In this document: piece after piece, positions 51,278-60,464 of the stretch
How the letters are laid out: every line of letters starts with the position of its first letter
How positions within the stretch are numbered: the stretch's first letter is position 1
Assembly (NCBI GenBank): GCA_029945445.1
Contig: JAQSCO010000014.1
Coordinates: 1 to 64,000 of the forward strand
Length of the DNA: 64,000 nucleotides
Direction of reading: 5' to 3'
From: Lacunisphaera sp.
GTDB taxonomy: Bacteria > Verrucomicrobiota > Verrucomicrobiia > Opitutales > Opitutaceae
Notes under the pieces: model-generated
Seen by the model: only the letters and a program-made list of their open reading frames with translations
What the model was told of the DNA's origin: nothing
Databases searched by the model: none
Made by a program: the position numbers and the translations under genes

Positions 51278-53647
51278 ATGTCGCCGTCCTCCTCCCCCTG
51301 CCTTCGAGCTGTGCTGGCGGCTCGCTTGATAGCCTTTGGGGCTGTGCTGGCCGCGACTGCGGCGGCCGCCCCGCTGCGGCCCGCGCCCGTGCCGGCCCAG
51401 CGCGCGCCGGTCGCATTTCGCGACCGTGTGCTGGCTGCGCCGCTGGAGGGCGGGTTTCGTCAGGCGGATTATTGGGTATGGTGCGGCACGATCGTGAAGG
51501 GCGACGATGGCAAGTTCCACCACTACGCTTCGCGCTGGCCGCAGGGGCTGCCCTTCGGCCCGCACTGGCTCACCAACTCCGAAGTCGTCCACTCCGTGGC
51601 CGATCGGCCGGAAGGGCCGTATGTGTTTTCCGATGTGGCCCTGCCACCCCGCGGGGAAAAATTCTGGGACGGTCGCATGACGCACAACCCCGTCGTGCGG
51701 AAAATCGGTGCGAAGTATGTGCTCTACTACACCGGCACGACCTACGCCGGCCCAACCCCGGAACCAGGCAAGCCGGTGTCCGCCACCTCGGTCCTCAAGC
51801 TCGACGCGCATGACGGTGAACGGGTGGGGCTGGCGACGGCAGATTCGCCCTACGGCCCGTGGCAGCGGCGCGACCAGCCCATCTTGGATGTGCGCCCCGG
51901 TTCCTGGGAACAATATCTCACCAGCAACGCCTCGCCGCTCGTGCTGCCGGATCAGTCGGTCCTGCTCTACTACAAGGGCGTGGAGCGGCTCCGCCAGCAC
52001 GCGATCGGAGTGGCCCGGGCGGCCACTTTCGAGGGACCTTACGAGCGCCTTTCCGACCGTCCCTTCGAGGTGGGTGTCGGCGCCGAGGATCCGACCATGT
52101 GGTTCGAAAACGGCCGGTATCACGCGCTGATGCTCGATCACGACCGCAAGTATTCCGACAAGGAGATCTATCAGGCGACCTCCGCCGACGGCCTGCACTG
52201 GAGTGTCGAGCCGAACCCGGTCGCGCTGACCAAGAACTACCTCTGGTCCGACGGGCAGCGCCGCAACATGGACAGCACGGAGCGGCCGCAGATTCTCGTG
52301 CAGGATGGCGTGGCGACGCACCTGGTTTTTGCGACCGGCGAGACCGTGGGCGGTCAGGCGCGGTCCTGGAGCCAGGTCGTGCCGCTGCGGCCCGAGTCCG
52401 CCGTGCCCGACCGGGCCGCGTGGTGGCGCGAGGCGCGCTTCGGATTGTTCATTCACTGGGGACTTTATGCGCTGCCGGGCGGCGTCTGGAAAGGTCGGCC
52501 CCTGAGCCACGACCGGTATGCCAACCCCTATTGTGAGCACGTGATGTGGCTCGCCCAGATCCCGCGGGCGGAATACGCGCAGCTCGCCGGGCGGTTCAAC
52601 CCCGCGCAATGGGACGCACGGAACATCGTCGCCGCGGCCAAGGCGGCCGGGATGAAATACGTGGTCTTCACCGCGAAGCATCATGACGGCTTCGCGATGT
52701 ATCACTCGGCCGTCAGTCCGTTCAACATCGCCGCCACGCCGTTCAAGCGCGATCCCCTGGCCGAACTCGCCGCCGCCTGCCGCGAAGCCGGCCTGCAGCT
52801 CGGCATCTATTATTCGCTCGGCCGCGATTGGGACACGCCGCAGACCGCGGGCGCCAGCAAGAGCAACACGTGGGATTTTCCCGCCGCCCAGCCCGATCCA
52901 GCCGCCTACCAGCGCTACCTCGATGAAAAGGTTAAACCCCAGCTCACGGAATTGCTGACCCACTACGGCCCGGTGGGCGTTCTCTGGTTCGACACCCCGG
53001 AAAACACCACGGTGCGCCAGAGCTGCGAGCTCGAGCTGCTGGTGCGCCGGCTTTCCCCCGCCACGGTGATCAACACGCGCGTCGGCAACGGGGTGGGCGA
53101 TTACGACGAGATGGAGGACAACGAGATCCCCGACCGGCCCACCGGCCGCGATTTCGAGGTGCCCGCCACGATGGCCGAGAGCTGGGGTTACTCGGCGCTG
53201 GATACGCCGCCGTTCTGGCGCTCGTCCACCCAGCTCATCCGCCATCTCGTCGACATCACCAGCAAGGGCGGCAACTACCTGCTCAACATCGGGCCGGATG
53301 AGACGGGGGCGGTCCCGGCGCCCGCGCGCGAGCGCCTCGCCGCCTTCGCCGCCTGGATGCAGATCAACGGCGAGAGCATCCACGGCGCCGGCGCCTCCAC
53401 CCTCCGCCGGCCGGATTGGGGTCGTTTCACCCAGCGTGAAAACCAGCTCTACGCGCACGTGTTTGAATGGCCGGAGCAAGAACTGCTGCTGCCCGTCCAC
53501 GCCTCCTTCATCGTCGCCATCGAGCTGTTGACCGCCAGCGGTCCCGTCCCGCTGAAGTTCACTCCCACCAACGGGTCGGCGGTGCTGGTGCCAAGGCCCG
53601 CGCATCTGCCGCCCTATGCCGCGGTGCTGCGCCTCTCCCTGCGTTGA
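51278..53647 (+). CDS. GH43-like propeller fused to GH29 alpha-L-fucosidase
   Basis: The 789-residue exported protein (signal peptide about 1-31) has an N-terminal five-bladed propeller (50-375; GGFRQADYWVWCGTIVKGDD, WDGRMTHNPVVRKIGAKYVL, GAEDPTMWFENGRYHALM) of the GH43/GH117-like kind. A GH29 barrel follows (about 378-720; WREARFGLFIHWGLYALPGG, FTAKHHDGFAMYHS, GVLWFDTPE with nucleophile Asp572). It may remove L-fucose or L-galactose-type residues and a second side-chain sugar. Both activities are inferred. Confidence 0.82.
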   Translation: MSPSSSPCLRAVLAARLIAFGAVLAATAAAAPLRPAPVPAQRAPVAFRDRVLAAPLEGGFRQADYWVWCGTIVKGDDGKFHHYASRWPQGLPFGPHWLTNSEVVHSVADRPEGPYVFSDVALPPRGEKFWDGRMTHNPVVRKIGAKYVLYYTGTTYAGPTPEPGKPVSATSVLKLDAHDGERVGLATADSPYGPWQRRDQPILDVRPGSWEQYLTSNASPLVLPDQSVLLYYKGVERLRQHAIGVARAATFEGPYERLSDRPFEVGVGAEDPTMWFENGRYHALMLDHDRKYSDKEIYQATSADGLHWSVEPNPVALTKNYLWSDGQRRNMDSTERPQILVQDGVATHLVFATGETVGGQARSWSQVVPLRPESAVPDRAAWWREARFGLFIHWGLYALPGGVWKGRPLSHDRYANPYCEHVMWLAQIPRAEYAQLAGRFNPAQWDARNIVAAAKAAGMKYVVFTAKHHDGFAMYHSAVSPFNIAATPFKRDPLAELAAACREAGLQLGIYYSLGRDWDTPQTAGASKSNTWDFPAAQPDPAAYQRYLDEKVKPQLTELLTHYGPVGVLWFDTPENTTVRQSCELELLVRRLSPATVINTRVGNGVGDYDEMEDNEIPDRPTGRDFEVPATMAESWGYSALDTPPFWRSSTQLIRHLVDITSKGGNYLLNIGPDETGAVPAPARERLAAFAAWMQINGESIHGAGASTLRRPDWGRFTQRENQLYAHVFEWPEQELLLPVHASFIVAIELLTASGPVPLKFTPTNGSAVLVPRPAHLPPYAAVLRLSLR

Positions 53648-53684
53648 GCAGCCCCGACTTTATCCCGAACCAAGCTTCCCTCCC

Positions 53685-55580
53685 ATGTCCCTCATCAACG
53701 ACTTCCTCCTCAAGCACAACCTGCGCATCGCGTCGAATCCCTGCGTCAGTCCTGACTTCTGCCTCGACTGGCCGTCACTGCAAAAAGCCTTTGCCGATCC
53801 GTCCGCCACCGGGCTGACGTTTTATCCCAAGTCCACCTTCGAGACCGCCGCCGGGACCTGGACCCTGGTCGAGCAAGCGGCGACCGGTGACTGTGCGTGG
53901 CGCCTGGAGTCCAAGACCCTCAGCGACCCGAGCAAGGTGCTGGCGGAAGGTGTGCTGAACAAGCCGGGCCGTGCGGCTTTTCCCGCCTCGTGGGCGAACC
54001 TGCTCAAGCTGAAGAATCTCATCCAGGAAAAGGACGCCGGCTCGACCATCTTCCCGACCGGCGGCGCCAAGCTCGGTCGTTCCACGCTGGGCGTCGGCGC
54101 GCGCTTCACCACGCTGCACTGGCCGGCCGTCGAGTGGGCGATGAGCGCCCTCGAGATCGGCCTCACCGCCAACCAGAATTCCATCCCGCGCGAGCTCGTC
54201 TACGATGTCGACGCCATGCTCGCCAACCGGCTCGACACCGTGCCTTTCCCCTTCATCGGCACCAACGTCCCCGAGGGCCACCAGGGCCAGAGCGTCGAGG
54301 GCATGAGCCACGGCTGCGTCCTTTCGAAGCTCAAGACCGGTTTCCATCACCGCAAGATTGCCTGGTCGTTCAACGCCGACCACCAGCCCATCGGCGGCAA
54401 GTTCGACAGCCGCGAGGACGACCTCGTCCGCGGCTGCCTGCTTGCCAGCTATATCACCTTCGATCTCTCGCCCGAGCTCGCGCTCAACCAGCCGGCGAAA
54501 CTGTCCGATGTGCCCGCCGACGTTGTCAGCAAGACCCGCGCGCGCGTCGCCGCCGCCGGGATCAAGCTCGATGACGCGGCTTTCAACCAGCTGCTCGCGA
54601 CGGTCTGGACGCCGATGCTCAAGATGAAGCGCCGTGACGAGAAATACGCCGCCGCCCGCGCCGCCGCGTTCACCACGCCGGTCGGCCGCACCTACCTGCG
54701 CGAGCTTTCCATCGACGAATTGCCCGGGCTCACCACGCCCGAGACAACCGCCATCATGCTCGCGTTGTGCGAGGCGCTCGGCATGCCGGTCAACTTCGTG
54801 GCGCCGGCCTTCGGGTTCCAGAAGAACACGCCGTATCCGGACAACGCCGCGCTCAAGAAGCTGATCGAGGCGCAGTGGGCCGTCTGCCAGCAGTTCGGCG
54901 TCAGCATCGGGTTCCACTCCGGCTCCGGCAAGTCCGCCGAGAACTACCAGGTCATGGGGCAGGTCACGGGCAGCGCGCTCGAGATCAAGACCAGCGGCCG
55001 CTACACCTATGAGATGGGCGTGGCGATTTCGCATTCGCAGAACGCCGCCGACGCCGCCCTCTGGCGCGACTGGTATAAGTTCACCGTCGACATGGCCGTC
55101 GCCGGCGCGTTCAGCCCCGACGCCACCGAGCAGAAGATGGCCCGCCTCTTCGTCACCACGTCGCTGGAAAATCATGCGGTAGGGGCGTCGCTTGACGGCG
55201 CCCGCGGGCGCGCACAAGGCGCGCCCCTACAAGACGTCTTCGCCTCGCCCGCCACCTGCCGCGCCGCGCTCGAGGCGTTGCCGCCCTCGGCCGAGCACAT
55301 GACCTTCTTCGAATACAACTTCCTCTACGTGCTCGCCGCCGGCGGCAAACCGGAGAAGTCTGCCCTCGGCGACCACACCGCTGCCGGCTATCAGCAGCGC
55401 GCCCGTTTCTACGCCGTCAGCCCCGAGACGCGCCTGCTCTTCTCCAAGCGCATCGCGGCCTACCTGATCTTCCTCGCCGAGAACACCGGCCTGGCGACCA
55501 AGGAACGCTGCGCGGCGACGAGCAAGTTGCTCGCCGGCTACACGACGCTCGACGCGATGCTCGGCGACATCTCGCGCTGA
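53685..55580 (+). CDS. uxaE: Tagaturonate epimerase
   Basis: The 631-residue cytoplasmic protein resembles the Thermotoga-type tagaturonate/fructuronate epimerase: GKLGRST-like entry (FPTGGAKLGRSTLGVGARFT), HWPAVEWAMSALEIGLTANQ, MSHGCVLSKLKTGFHHRKIA, FNADHQPIGGKFDSREDDLV and IGFHSGSGKSAENYQVMGQV. It links UxaC to the SDR reductase. Residues about 499-515 are encoded by a REP palindrome inserted in frame (55179-55230). ATG 53685 precedes the first conserved block. Confidence 0.8.
   Translation: MSLINDFLLKHNLRIASNPCVSPDFCLDWPSLQKAFADPSATGLTFYPKSTFETAAGTWTLVEQAATGDCAWRLESKTLSDPSKVLAEGVLNKPGRAAFPASWANLLKLKNLIQEKDAGSTIFPTGGAKLGRSTLGVGARFTTLHWPAVEWAMSALEIGLTANQNSIPRELVYDVDAMLANRLDTVPFPFIGTNVPEGHQGQSVEGMSHGCVLSKLKTGFHHRKIAWSFNADHQPIGGKFDSREDDLVRGCLLASYITFDLSPELALNQPAKLSDVPADVVSKTRARVAAAGIKLDDAAFNQLLATVWTPMLKMKRRDEKYAAARAAAFTTPVGRTYLRELSIDELPGLTTPETTAIMLALCEALGMPVNFVAPAFGFQKNTPYPDNAALKKLIEAQWAVCQQFGVSIGFHSGSGKSAENYQVMGQVTGSALEIKTSGRYTYEMGVAISHSQNAADAALWRDWYKFTVDMAVAGAFSPDATEQKMARLFVTTSLENHAVGASLDGARGRAQGAPLQDVFASPATCRAALEALPPSAEHMTFFEYNFLYVLAAGGKPEKSALGDHTAAGYQQRARFYAVSPETRLLFSKRIAAYLIFLAENTGLATKERCAATSKLLAGYTTLDAMLGDISR
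55179..55230 (+). repeat. REP palindrome in frame inside the uxaE gene
   Basis: GTAGGGGCGTCGCTTGACGG pairs imperfectly with the complement arm ending GCGCGCCCCTAC. It adds residues reading VGASLDGARGRAQGAPL, low in hydrophobic residues and probably a surface loop between ENHA and DVFASP. Confidence 0.7.
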
Positions 55581-55588
55581 ACCATCTG

Positions 55589-57139
55589 ATGCGTCTGGCC
55601 CGCCAATGGTCGTTGTCCGCGCTGCTGCTGGCGGCGGTGATCCCGCTGCTGGGCGCGGCCCAGTCGAAGCTCGCGGCCGTCGGCCCGGACGGACGCCTGC
55701 ACTACACGGCCTACACGGCGCAGGGCGACATGCTGCCCGATTTTTCCCACTGCGGTTACGGCGGGGGCGGCGTGCCACTGCCGGTCGCGGCGGTGCGGGT
55801 GACGCTCGAGCCGCACGCAGGCGACAGCGATGACGCACCGCGGATGCAAAAGGCGATCGATGAAGTCAGTGCGTTGCCGTTGGGCACGGATGGCCTGCGC
55901 GGCGCGGTGCTGCTCCAGCGTGGAACTTACCGCTGCGGGACGACGCTGCATATCCGCGCGAGCGGAGTGGTGCTGCGCGGCGAGGGCGACGGCGAGCGGG
56001 GCACGTCGCTCATTGCAGCTTACGCGAAACCTGAGCCGCTGATCCAAGTGGGCGGCAAGGCCGGCCCGAAGGCCCACGCAAAATCAATCGAAGTAACCGA
56101 TGCCTACGTGCCGGTCGGGGCCAACAGCCTGACCGTCGAGAACGCCAAGGACTTTGCCGTCGGGCAGACGGTCTTTGTTATCCGGCGCGGCAATGCCGCG
56201 TGGATTGCGGAAACCGGCATGGACCACATCACCCCGCGGCCGACGGACCCCAAGTCCACGAAGCAATGGTCGCCGTTCGACCTGAAGTTCGACCGGGTCG
56301 TCACGGCCATTGCCGGCAACCTCCTCACGTTCGACGCGCCCGTCGGTTGCGCCATCGACCGTCGCTGGGGTGGGGGCGCGGTGCAGCGCTACGACGACCC
56401 GGACCGCATCGAGCGGTGCGGCGTGGAGTCGTTGCGGGCGCTCTCGGCCTACGACAAGGCCAAGACCGCCGTGCAGGACAAGGTGCTGACGGAAGTGGAC
56501 GAGGAGCACGCGACCTGGCTGGTGGGTTTCGGCGCCGTGAAGAACGCCTGGGCGCGCCATCTCACGACGGACAAGTTCGCCCATGGTCCCGCGGTGCTGC
56601 AGGCCGCGGCGAAGTGGGTGACGGTCGAGGATTGCGCCGGACGCGCGCCGGTCTCGCTGATCACGGGCGGCCGGCGCTATACCTACAACATTCAGGGCGC
56701 GCAACTCGTGCTGGTGCAGCGCTGCTATGCCGACGAGGCGCGGCACGCCTTCGTCTTCGGCTCGCGCGTCGCGGGGCCGAACGTGTTTCTCGACTGCCGC
56801 GCCGAGCACAACCATGCGACGAGCGAACCGCACGAGCGCTGGTCCGTCGCGGGGCTTTACGACAACGTGGAGTCCGATCTCGCCTTGCAGGACCGGCAAT
56901 GGATGGGCACGGGCCACGGCTGGTCGGGCGCCAACTACGTGGCGTGGAACTGCCGCGGCACGCTCATCTGCCAGCAGCCGCCGACCGCACAGAATTTCGC
57001 CATCGGCTTCACCGGCCGGCGCGGCAAGGATGCTTTCTCGCCGCGCTCGGCCGGCTGGTGGGAGAGCGAGGGCGTGCCCGTCGCCCCGCGCAGCCTCTAC
57101 GAGCAGCAGCTCCAGGATCGCCTTTCCGCCTCCCGCTAA
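55589..57139 (+). CDS. Exported right-handed beta-helix protein
   Basis: The 516-residue protein has a signal peptide (1-23) and a pectate-lyase-superfamily-like start (GDSDDAPRMQKAIDEVSALP, GAVLLQRGTYRCGTTLHIRA, SGVVLRGEGDGERGTSLIAA). A long body follows with DCAGRAPVSLITGGRRYTYN and NVFLDCRAEHNHATSEPHER. No known family motif decides the activity; polysaccharide lyase or hydrolase is likely from the fold. It sits between the uxaE and uxaC genes. Confidence 0.65.
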   Translation: MRLARQWSLSALLLAAVIPLLGAAQSKLAAVGPDGRLHYTAYTAQGDMLPDFSHCGYGGGGVPLPVAAVRVTLEPHAGDSDDAPRMQKAIDEVSALPLGTDGLRGAVLLQRGTYRCGTTLHIRASGVVLRGEGDGERGTSLIAAYAKPEPLIQVGGKAGPKAHAKSIEVTDAYVPVGANSLTVENAKDFAVGQTVFVIRRGNAAWIAETGMDHITPRPTDPKSTKQWSPFDLKFDRVVTAIAGNLLTFDAPVGCAIDRRWGGGAVQRYDDPDRIERCGVESLRALSAYDKAKTAVQDKVLTEVDEEHATWLVGFGAVKNAWARHLTTDKFAHGPAVLQAAAKWVTVEDCAGRAPVSLITGGRRYTYNIQGAQLVLVQRCYADEARHAFVFGSRVAGPNVFLDCRAEHNHATSEPHERWSVAGLYDNVESDLALQDRQWMGTGHGWSGANYVAWNCRGTLICQQPPTAQNFAIGFTGRRGKDAFSPRSAGWWESEGVPVAPRSLYEQQLQDRLSASR

Positions 57140-57157
57140 TTTAATCTCCCTAATTCC

Positions 57158-58579
57158 ATGAGCTCATTCATCCACGACGATTTCCTCCTGCAGACCGACG
57201 CGGCGCGCGACCTGTATCACAACTTCGCCAAGGCCGAGCCCATTTTCGACTACCACTGCCACCTGCCGCCCGCGCAGATCGCCGACAACCACCAGTTTGC
57301 CGACCTCGCCGAGATCTGGCTCGGCGGCGACCACTACAAGTGGCGCGCCATGCGCGCCAACGGCGTCGATGAGCGCCTGTGCACCGGCGACGCCGCGCCC
57401 TGGGACAAGCACGTCGCCTGGTGTGCTGCGATGCCCTACACGCTGCGCAACCCGCTCTACCACTGGTCGCACCTTGAGCTGAAGCGCTACTTCGGCATCG
57501 ACACCGTCATCAACCCCGCGTCGGCCAAGGCCATCTGGGACGAGGCCAACGCCAAGCTGGCGACCCTGCGCGTGCACGACATCCTCGCGGCCAACAAGGT
57601 CGCGGTCATCTGCACGACCGATGACCCGGCCGACTCACTCGAGATCCACGAGCGCATCAGGAAGACCGGCATCAAGACGCGCGTCTACCCGACGTTCCGG
57701 CCGGACAAGGCGTTCATCGTTCACCAACCGGCCGCGTTCAACGCCTACCTTGAGAAGCTCGCCGGTGCCGCCGGCCGCGGCGCGGTGAAGTCCTTCGACG
57801 ATTTCCTTGCCACGCTGAAGAAGCGGCACGACGACTTCCATGCCTTCGGTGGCCGGCTGTCCGACCACGGCATGGAGACGGCGTTCGCCGACCCTTGCAC
57901 ACCGGCCGAGGCCAAGGCCATTTTCGACGGCGCCCGCGGCGGCCGGGCGGCCTCGCCCGCGGAGCTCGCGCAGTTCAGCTCGTTGCTCATGCTGGAGCTC
58001 GGCCGCTGGGACGCGGCGCGCGGCTGGACCAAGCAGCTCCACCTTGGCGCGCTGCGCAGCAACAACACCCGCCTCTTCAAGAAACTCGGGCCCGACACCG
58101 GCTTCGATTCCATCGGCGACTATCCCCAGACCCGCGCACTGGCACGCTACCTCGACACGCTCGACTCGACCAACGAGCTGCCGCGCACTGTCCTCTACAA
58201 TCTCAATCCGGCGGACAACTACGCCTTCGCGACGATGATCGGCAACTTCCAGGACGGCTCCGTCCCCGGCAAGATGCAATTCGGCAGCGGCTGGTGGTTC
58301 CTCGACCAGAAGGAGGCGATGGAATGGCAGATGAACGCGCTCTCCAGCAACGGCCTGCTCAGCCGCTTCGTCGGCATGCTCACGGACTCGCGCAGCTTCC
58401 TCAGCTACACGCGGCACGAGTATTTCCGCCGCGTGCTGTGCAACCTGCTCGGTTCCGAAATGGAACGCGGCGAATTACCCGCGGACCGGGAATTGGTTGG
58501 CGGCATGGTGAAAAACATCTGCTTCGCCAACGCCCGCGGCTACTTCCGCCTCGGCCTCGATCCCGCCTACGCCGGCTGA
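57158..58579 (+). CDS. uxaC: Glucuronate/galacturonate isomerase
   Basis: The 473-residue amidohydrolase-fold protein has UxaC signs: PIFDYHCHLPPAQIADNHQF, WLGGDHYKWRAMRANGVDER, VAVICTTDDPADSLEIH, LHLGALRSNNTRLFKKLGPD and MLTDSRSFLSYTRHEYFRRV. It converts galacturonate to tagaturonate (or glucuronate to fructuronate). It is the last gene of the rightward operon and overlaps the convergent RIC gene by 13 bases. Confidence 0.93.
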   Translation: MSSFIHDDFLLQTDAARDLYHNFAKAEPIFDYHCHLPPAQIADNHQFADLAEIWLGGDHYKWRAMRANGVDERLCTGDAAPWDKHVAWCAAMPYTLRNPLYHWSHLELKRYFGIDTVINPASAKAIWDEANAKLATLRVHDILAANKVAVICTTDDPADSLEIHERIRKTGIKTRVYPTFRPDKAFIVHQPAAFNAYLEKLAGAAGRGAVKSFDDFLATLKKRHDDFHAFGGRLSDHGMETAFADPCTPAEAKAIFDGARGGRAASPAELAQFSSLLMLELGRWDAARGWTKQLHLGALRSNNTRLFKKLGPDTGFDSIGDYPQTRALARYLDTLDSTNELPRTVLYNLNPADNYAFATMIGNFQDGSVPGKMQFGSGWWFLDQKEAMEWQMNALSSNGLLSRFVGMLTDSRSFLSYTRHEYFRRVLCNLLGSEMERGELPADRELVGGMVKNICFANARGYFRLGLDPAYAG

Positions 58580-59301
58580 AGTCCAGCCGCGCGGGCGAGT
58601 GTGCGCGGGAAGAGCACGTTGTTCTCCTTGTGCACGTGGCGGTGCAGGTCGGCCTCGAATTCCGCGAGGCCGGCGAGCAGGGCCCGGTGCGTGTTGCAGG
58701 CCTCGGCGTTCGGCGTGAAACCGTCCGTGAGCAGGCGCAGCTTGGCGGTGAGGTTGCCGGCCGACTCGTGCTCGGCCTCCAGCTGGGCGATGGGCGCGCT
58801 GATATCGCCGCGGGCCCCCGCCTCGATCTGGCGCACGAGCGGGAAGAGGATCTTCTCCTCCTTCTGCATGTGGCTGAGCATTTCCAAGGCGACAGTGTTC
58901 ACGGCTGCGGCTACTTCCGGCAGGCGGGCGTCGCGCCAGCCGTGCTTGGTGCCGACGCGGTCGGCCATCTCGACGAGGCGCGGCAGCTCGGCCTTCAGGT
59001 AGGCGTGGTGCGTGGCCTCGATGTGGTCGGCCAGTTCACCGAGGCCCATCGCGGCGGCATCGACCTCGGCCGGGCCGGCGGTCAGGGTGGCGACGGCGGA
59101 GTTGAGCAGCGCGACCGTGGTGGCGGGGTCGAGGCCGAGGCGGGCGCAGGCGGTGGCGAGGGTCTGCTTGCCGCCGCAGCAGTAGTCGATGCCGAGTTTT
59201 TCGAAGATCCGGGCCAGCAGCGGGCGGGCGGCGACGAGGACACCGATCGTGGTTTCGGCGGAGATGACGGAATGGGTGGCAAGGGCGAACGTGGTGGACA
59301 T
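58567..59301 (-). CDS. Iron-sulfur cluster repair di-iron protein (RIC/ScdA/YtfE)
   Basis: The 244-residue protein has the ScdA_N entry GIDYCCGGKQTLATAC and a hemerythrin-like part with spaced His and Glu: DHIEATHHAYLKAELPRL, MLSHMQKEEKILFPL, LEAEHESAG, EFEADLHRHVHKENNVLFPR. RIC repairs nitrosative and oxidative damage to Fe-S proteins. An FNR/DNR box (59335-59348) lies just upstream, fitting induction together with the nitrite reductase genes. Confidence 0.9.
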   Translation of the reverse strand: MSTTFALATHSVISAETTIGVLVAARPLLARIFEKLGIDYCCGGKQTLATACARLGLDPATTVALLNSAVATLTAGPAEVDAAAMGLGELADHIEATHHAYLKAELPRLVEMADRVGTKHGWRDARLPEVAAAVNTVALEMLSHMQKEEKILFPLVRQIEAGARGDISAPIAQLEAEHESAGNLTAKLRLLTDGFTPNAEACNTHRALLAGLAEFEADLHRHVHKENNVLFPRTLARAAGLQPA

Positions 59302-59334
59302 GCCGCACTATCGCACAACCGCCGCCGGCCGGCC

Positions 59335-59348
59335 TTGAGCCAGGTCAA
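59335..59348 (-). promoter_or_regulatory. FNR/DNR-type box before the RIC gene
   Basis: TTGAG-CCAG-GTCAA has the 5+4+5 symmetry of an FNR/DNR site (consensus TTGAT-N4-ATCAA). Its centre is about 40 bases from the RIC ATG, so a class II position would place the transcript start at or near the start codon. Confidence 0.6.
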
Positions 59349-59369
59349 GACGCCCGCAAATTCCCGCGC

Positions 59370-60089
59370 TCAGGCCTCGCCGAGGTTGTGGCGCAGCTGG
59401 GCGGCTAGGGCCGGCGCGGCCAGCACCGTGATGGTGCGCGCACCGACCGTGATCAGTTTCCGGTCGCGCAGACGGGCGAGGGTGCGGGAAAGGGTCTCGC
59501 TGCTGGTGCCGAGCTCGGCGGCGAGCACGCGTTTGGTGCCGGGGAGCTTGATCACACCGCCGGCCGCGGTGCGGTCGTGCTTCACCAGCCAGTTGAGCAG
59601 GCGCGACTCCACGTCCTTGAGCGTGAGGTCGTCGAGCATGCCGACGAGTACGCGCAGGTGGGCGCTCATGGAGCCGAGCATGCGCAGCGCGAGGTCGGGC
59701 CGGCGGCCGATGAGCTCAAGCACCGGGACCTTGGGGATGAGCAGCACGGTGCTGGGCTCGACCGCGCGGGCGTGCGCCGGGTAGCCGGTGGCGGAGGCGA
59801 GGGCGGCCTCGGCGAACGATTCCCCGGCGCGGAATACGTGGATGACCTGCTCCTTGCCGGCGGCGCTCACGCGGTGGACGTTCACGGCGCCGCTTTGCAC
59901 GAGATAGAAGCCGCGGGCGGGTTCGCCCTCGTGGAAGAGATAGTCGTCCTTGCCCAGCGACAGCACGACCGTGAAGGTGGCGATGGCCGCGAGGTCCTCA
60001 CCGGGGATGCCGCTGAACAGCTGGCAGCAACGCAGGGTGCCGACGAGGCCGGTGAGCTTGTGGTCGGCGGTGCGGGGAGTCGTCGGCAT
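59370..60089 (-). CDS. Crp/Fnr-family regulator (DNR-like)
   Basis: The 239-residue protein has a cyclic-nucleotide-type beta roll (DDYLFHEGEPARGFYLVQSG, VNVHRVSAAGKEQVIHVFRA, GESFAEAALA), a long dimer helix and an HTH with GTSSETLSRTLARLRDRKLI. E-x-x-S-R in the recognition helix matches FNR-type DNA contacts. Only a CysCys pair (21-22 region) occurs near the N-terminus, so there is no FNR [4Fe-4S] set; NO-sensing DNR/NNR is the better comparison. It probably acts at the boxes 59335 and 61967. Confidence 0.82.
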   Translation of the reverse strand: MPTTPRTADHKLTGLVGTLRCCQLFSGIPGEDLAAIATFTVVLSLGKDDYLFHEGEPARGFYLVQSGAVNVHRVSAAGKEQVIHVFRAGESFAEAALASATGYPAHARAVEPSTVLLIPKVPVLELIGRRPDLALRMLGSMSAHLRVLVGMLDDLTLKDVESRLLNWLVKHDRTAAGGVIKLPGTKRVLAAELGTSSETLSRTLARLRDRKLITVGARTITVLAAPALAAQLRHNLGEA

Positions 60090-60128
60090 GCCCGCAGGCT
60101 AGCACGGGGCGAAAGCGCGAGTCCCGCC

Positions 60129-60464
60129 TTAATTCCCGGCCTGCGTGAGCAGCATGGTCATGTCCTCCACCGCGCGCACGGCGTGCGGGAGCTTCGGTGG
60201 CAGGTGCAGCAGATCGCCGGCCTTCAGCAGCCGCGTCTGGCCATGGAAGGTGAAGTCGCCGCTGCCCGACAGAACCTGCACCAGCGCGCGGGCAGAGCTG
60301 GTGTGCTCGGAAAGTTCCTGCCCCGCGGCAAAGTGGAGCAAGGTCACCCGCAGGCCGGGCGCGGTCAGCACGGCCTGGCTGACGATGCCGTGCACGACGT
60401 TTGCGGCCGGGGCCAGCAGTGGGCACACGCCGGCGGTGTCATTGGGCAGCAGGGCGGCGCTCAT
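60129..60464 (-). CDS. Cupin-domain protein
   Basis: The 111-residue small cupin has LLHFAAGQELSEHTSSARAL and LQVLSGSGDFTF-like motif 1 with His and Glu, and LLHLPPKLPHAVRAVEDM as motif 2. Similar small cupins accompany DUF2249 genes in denitrification loci. It overlaps the DUF2249 gene by four bases. Activity unknown. Confidence 0.75.
   Translation of the reverse strand: MSAALLPNDTAGVCPLLAPAANVVHGIVSQAVLTAPGLRVTLLHFAAGQELSEHTSSARALVQVLSGSGDFTFHGQTRLLKAGDLLHLPPKLPHAVRAVEDMTMLLTQAGN

Noticed and set aside
51209-53605. Long minus-strand open frame opposite the GH43-GH29 gene
   Set aside because: It is a shadow frame; the plus strand holds complete GH29 motifs.
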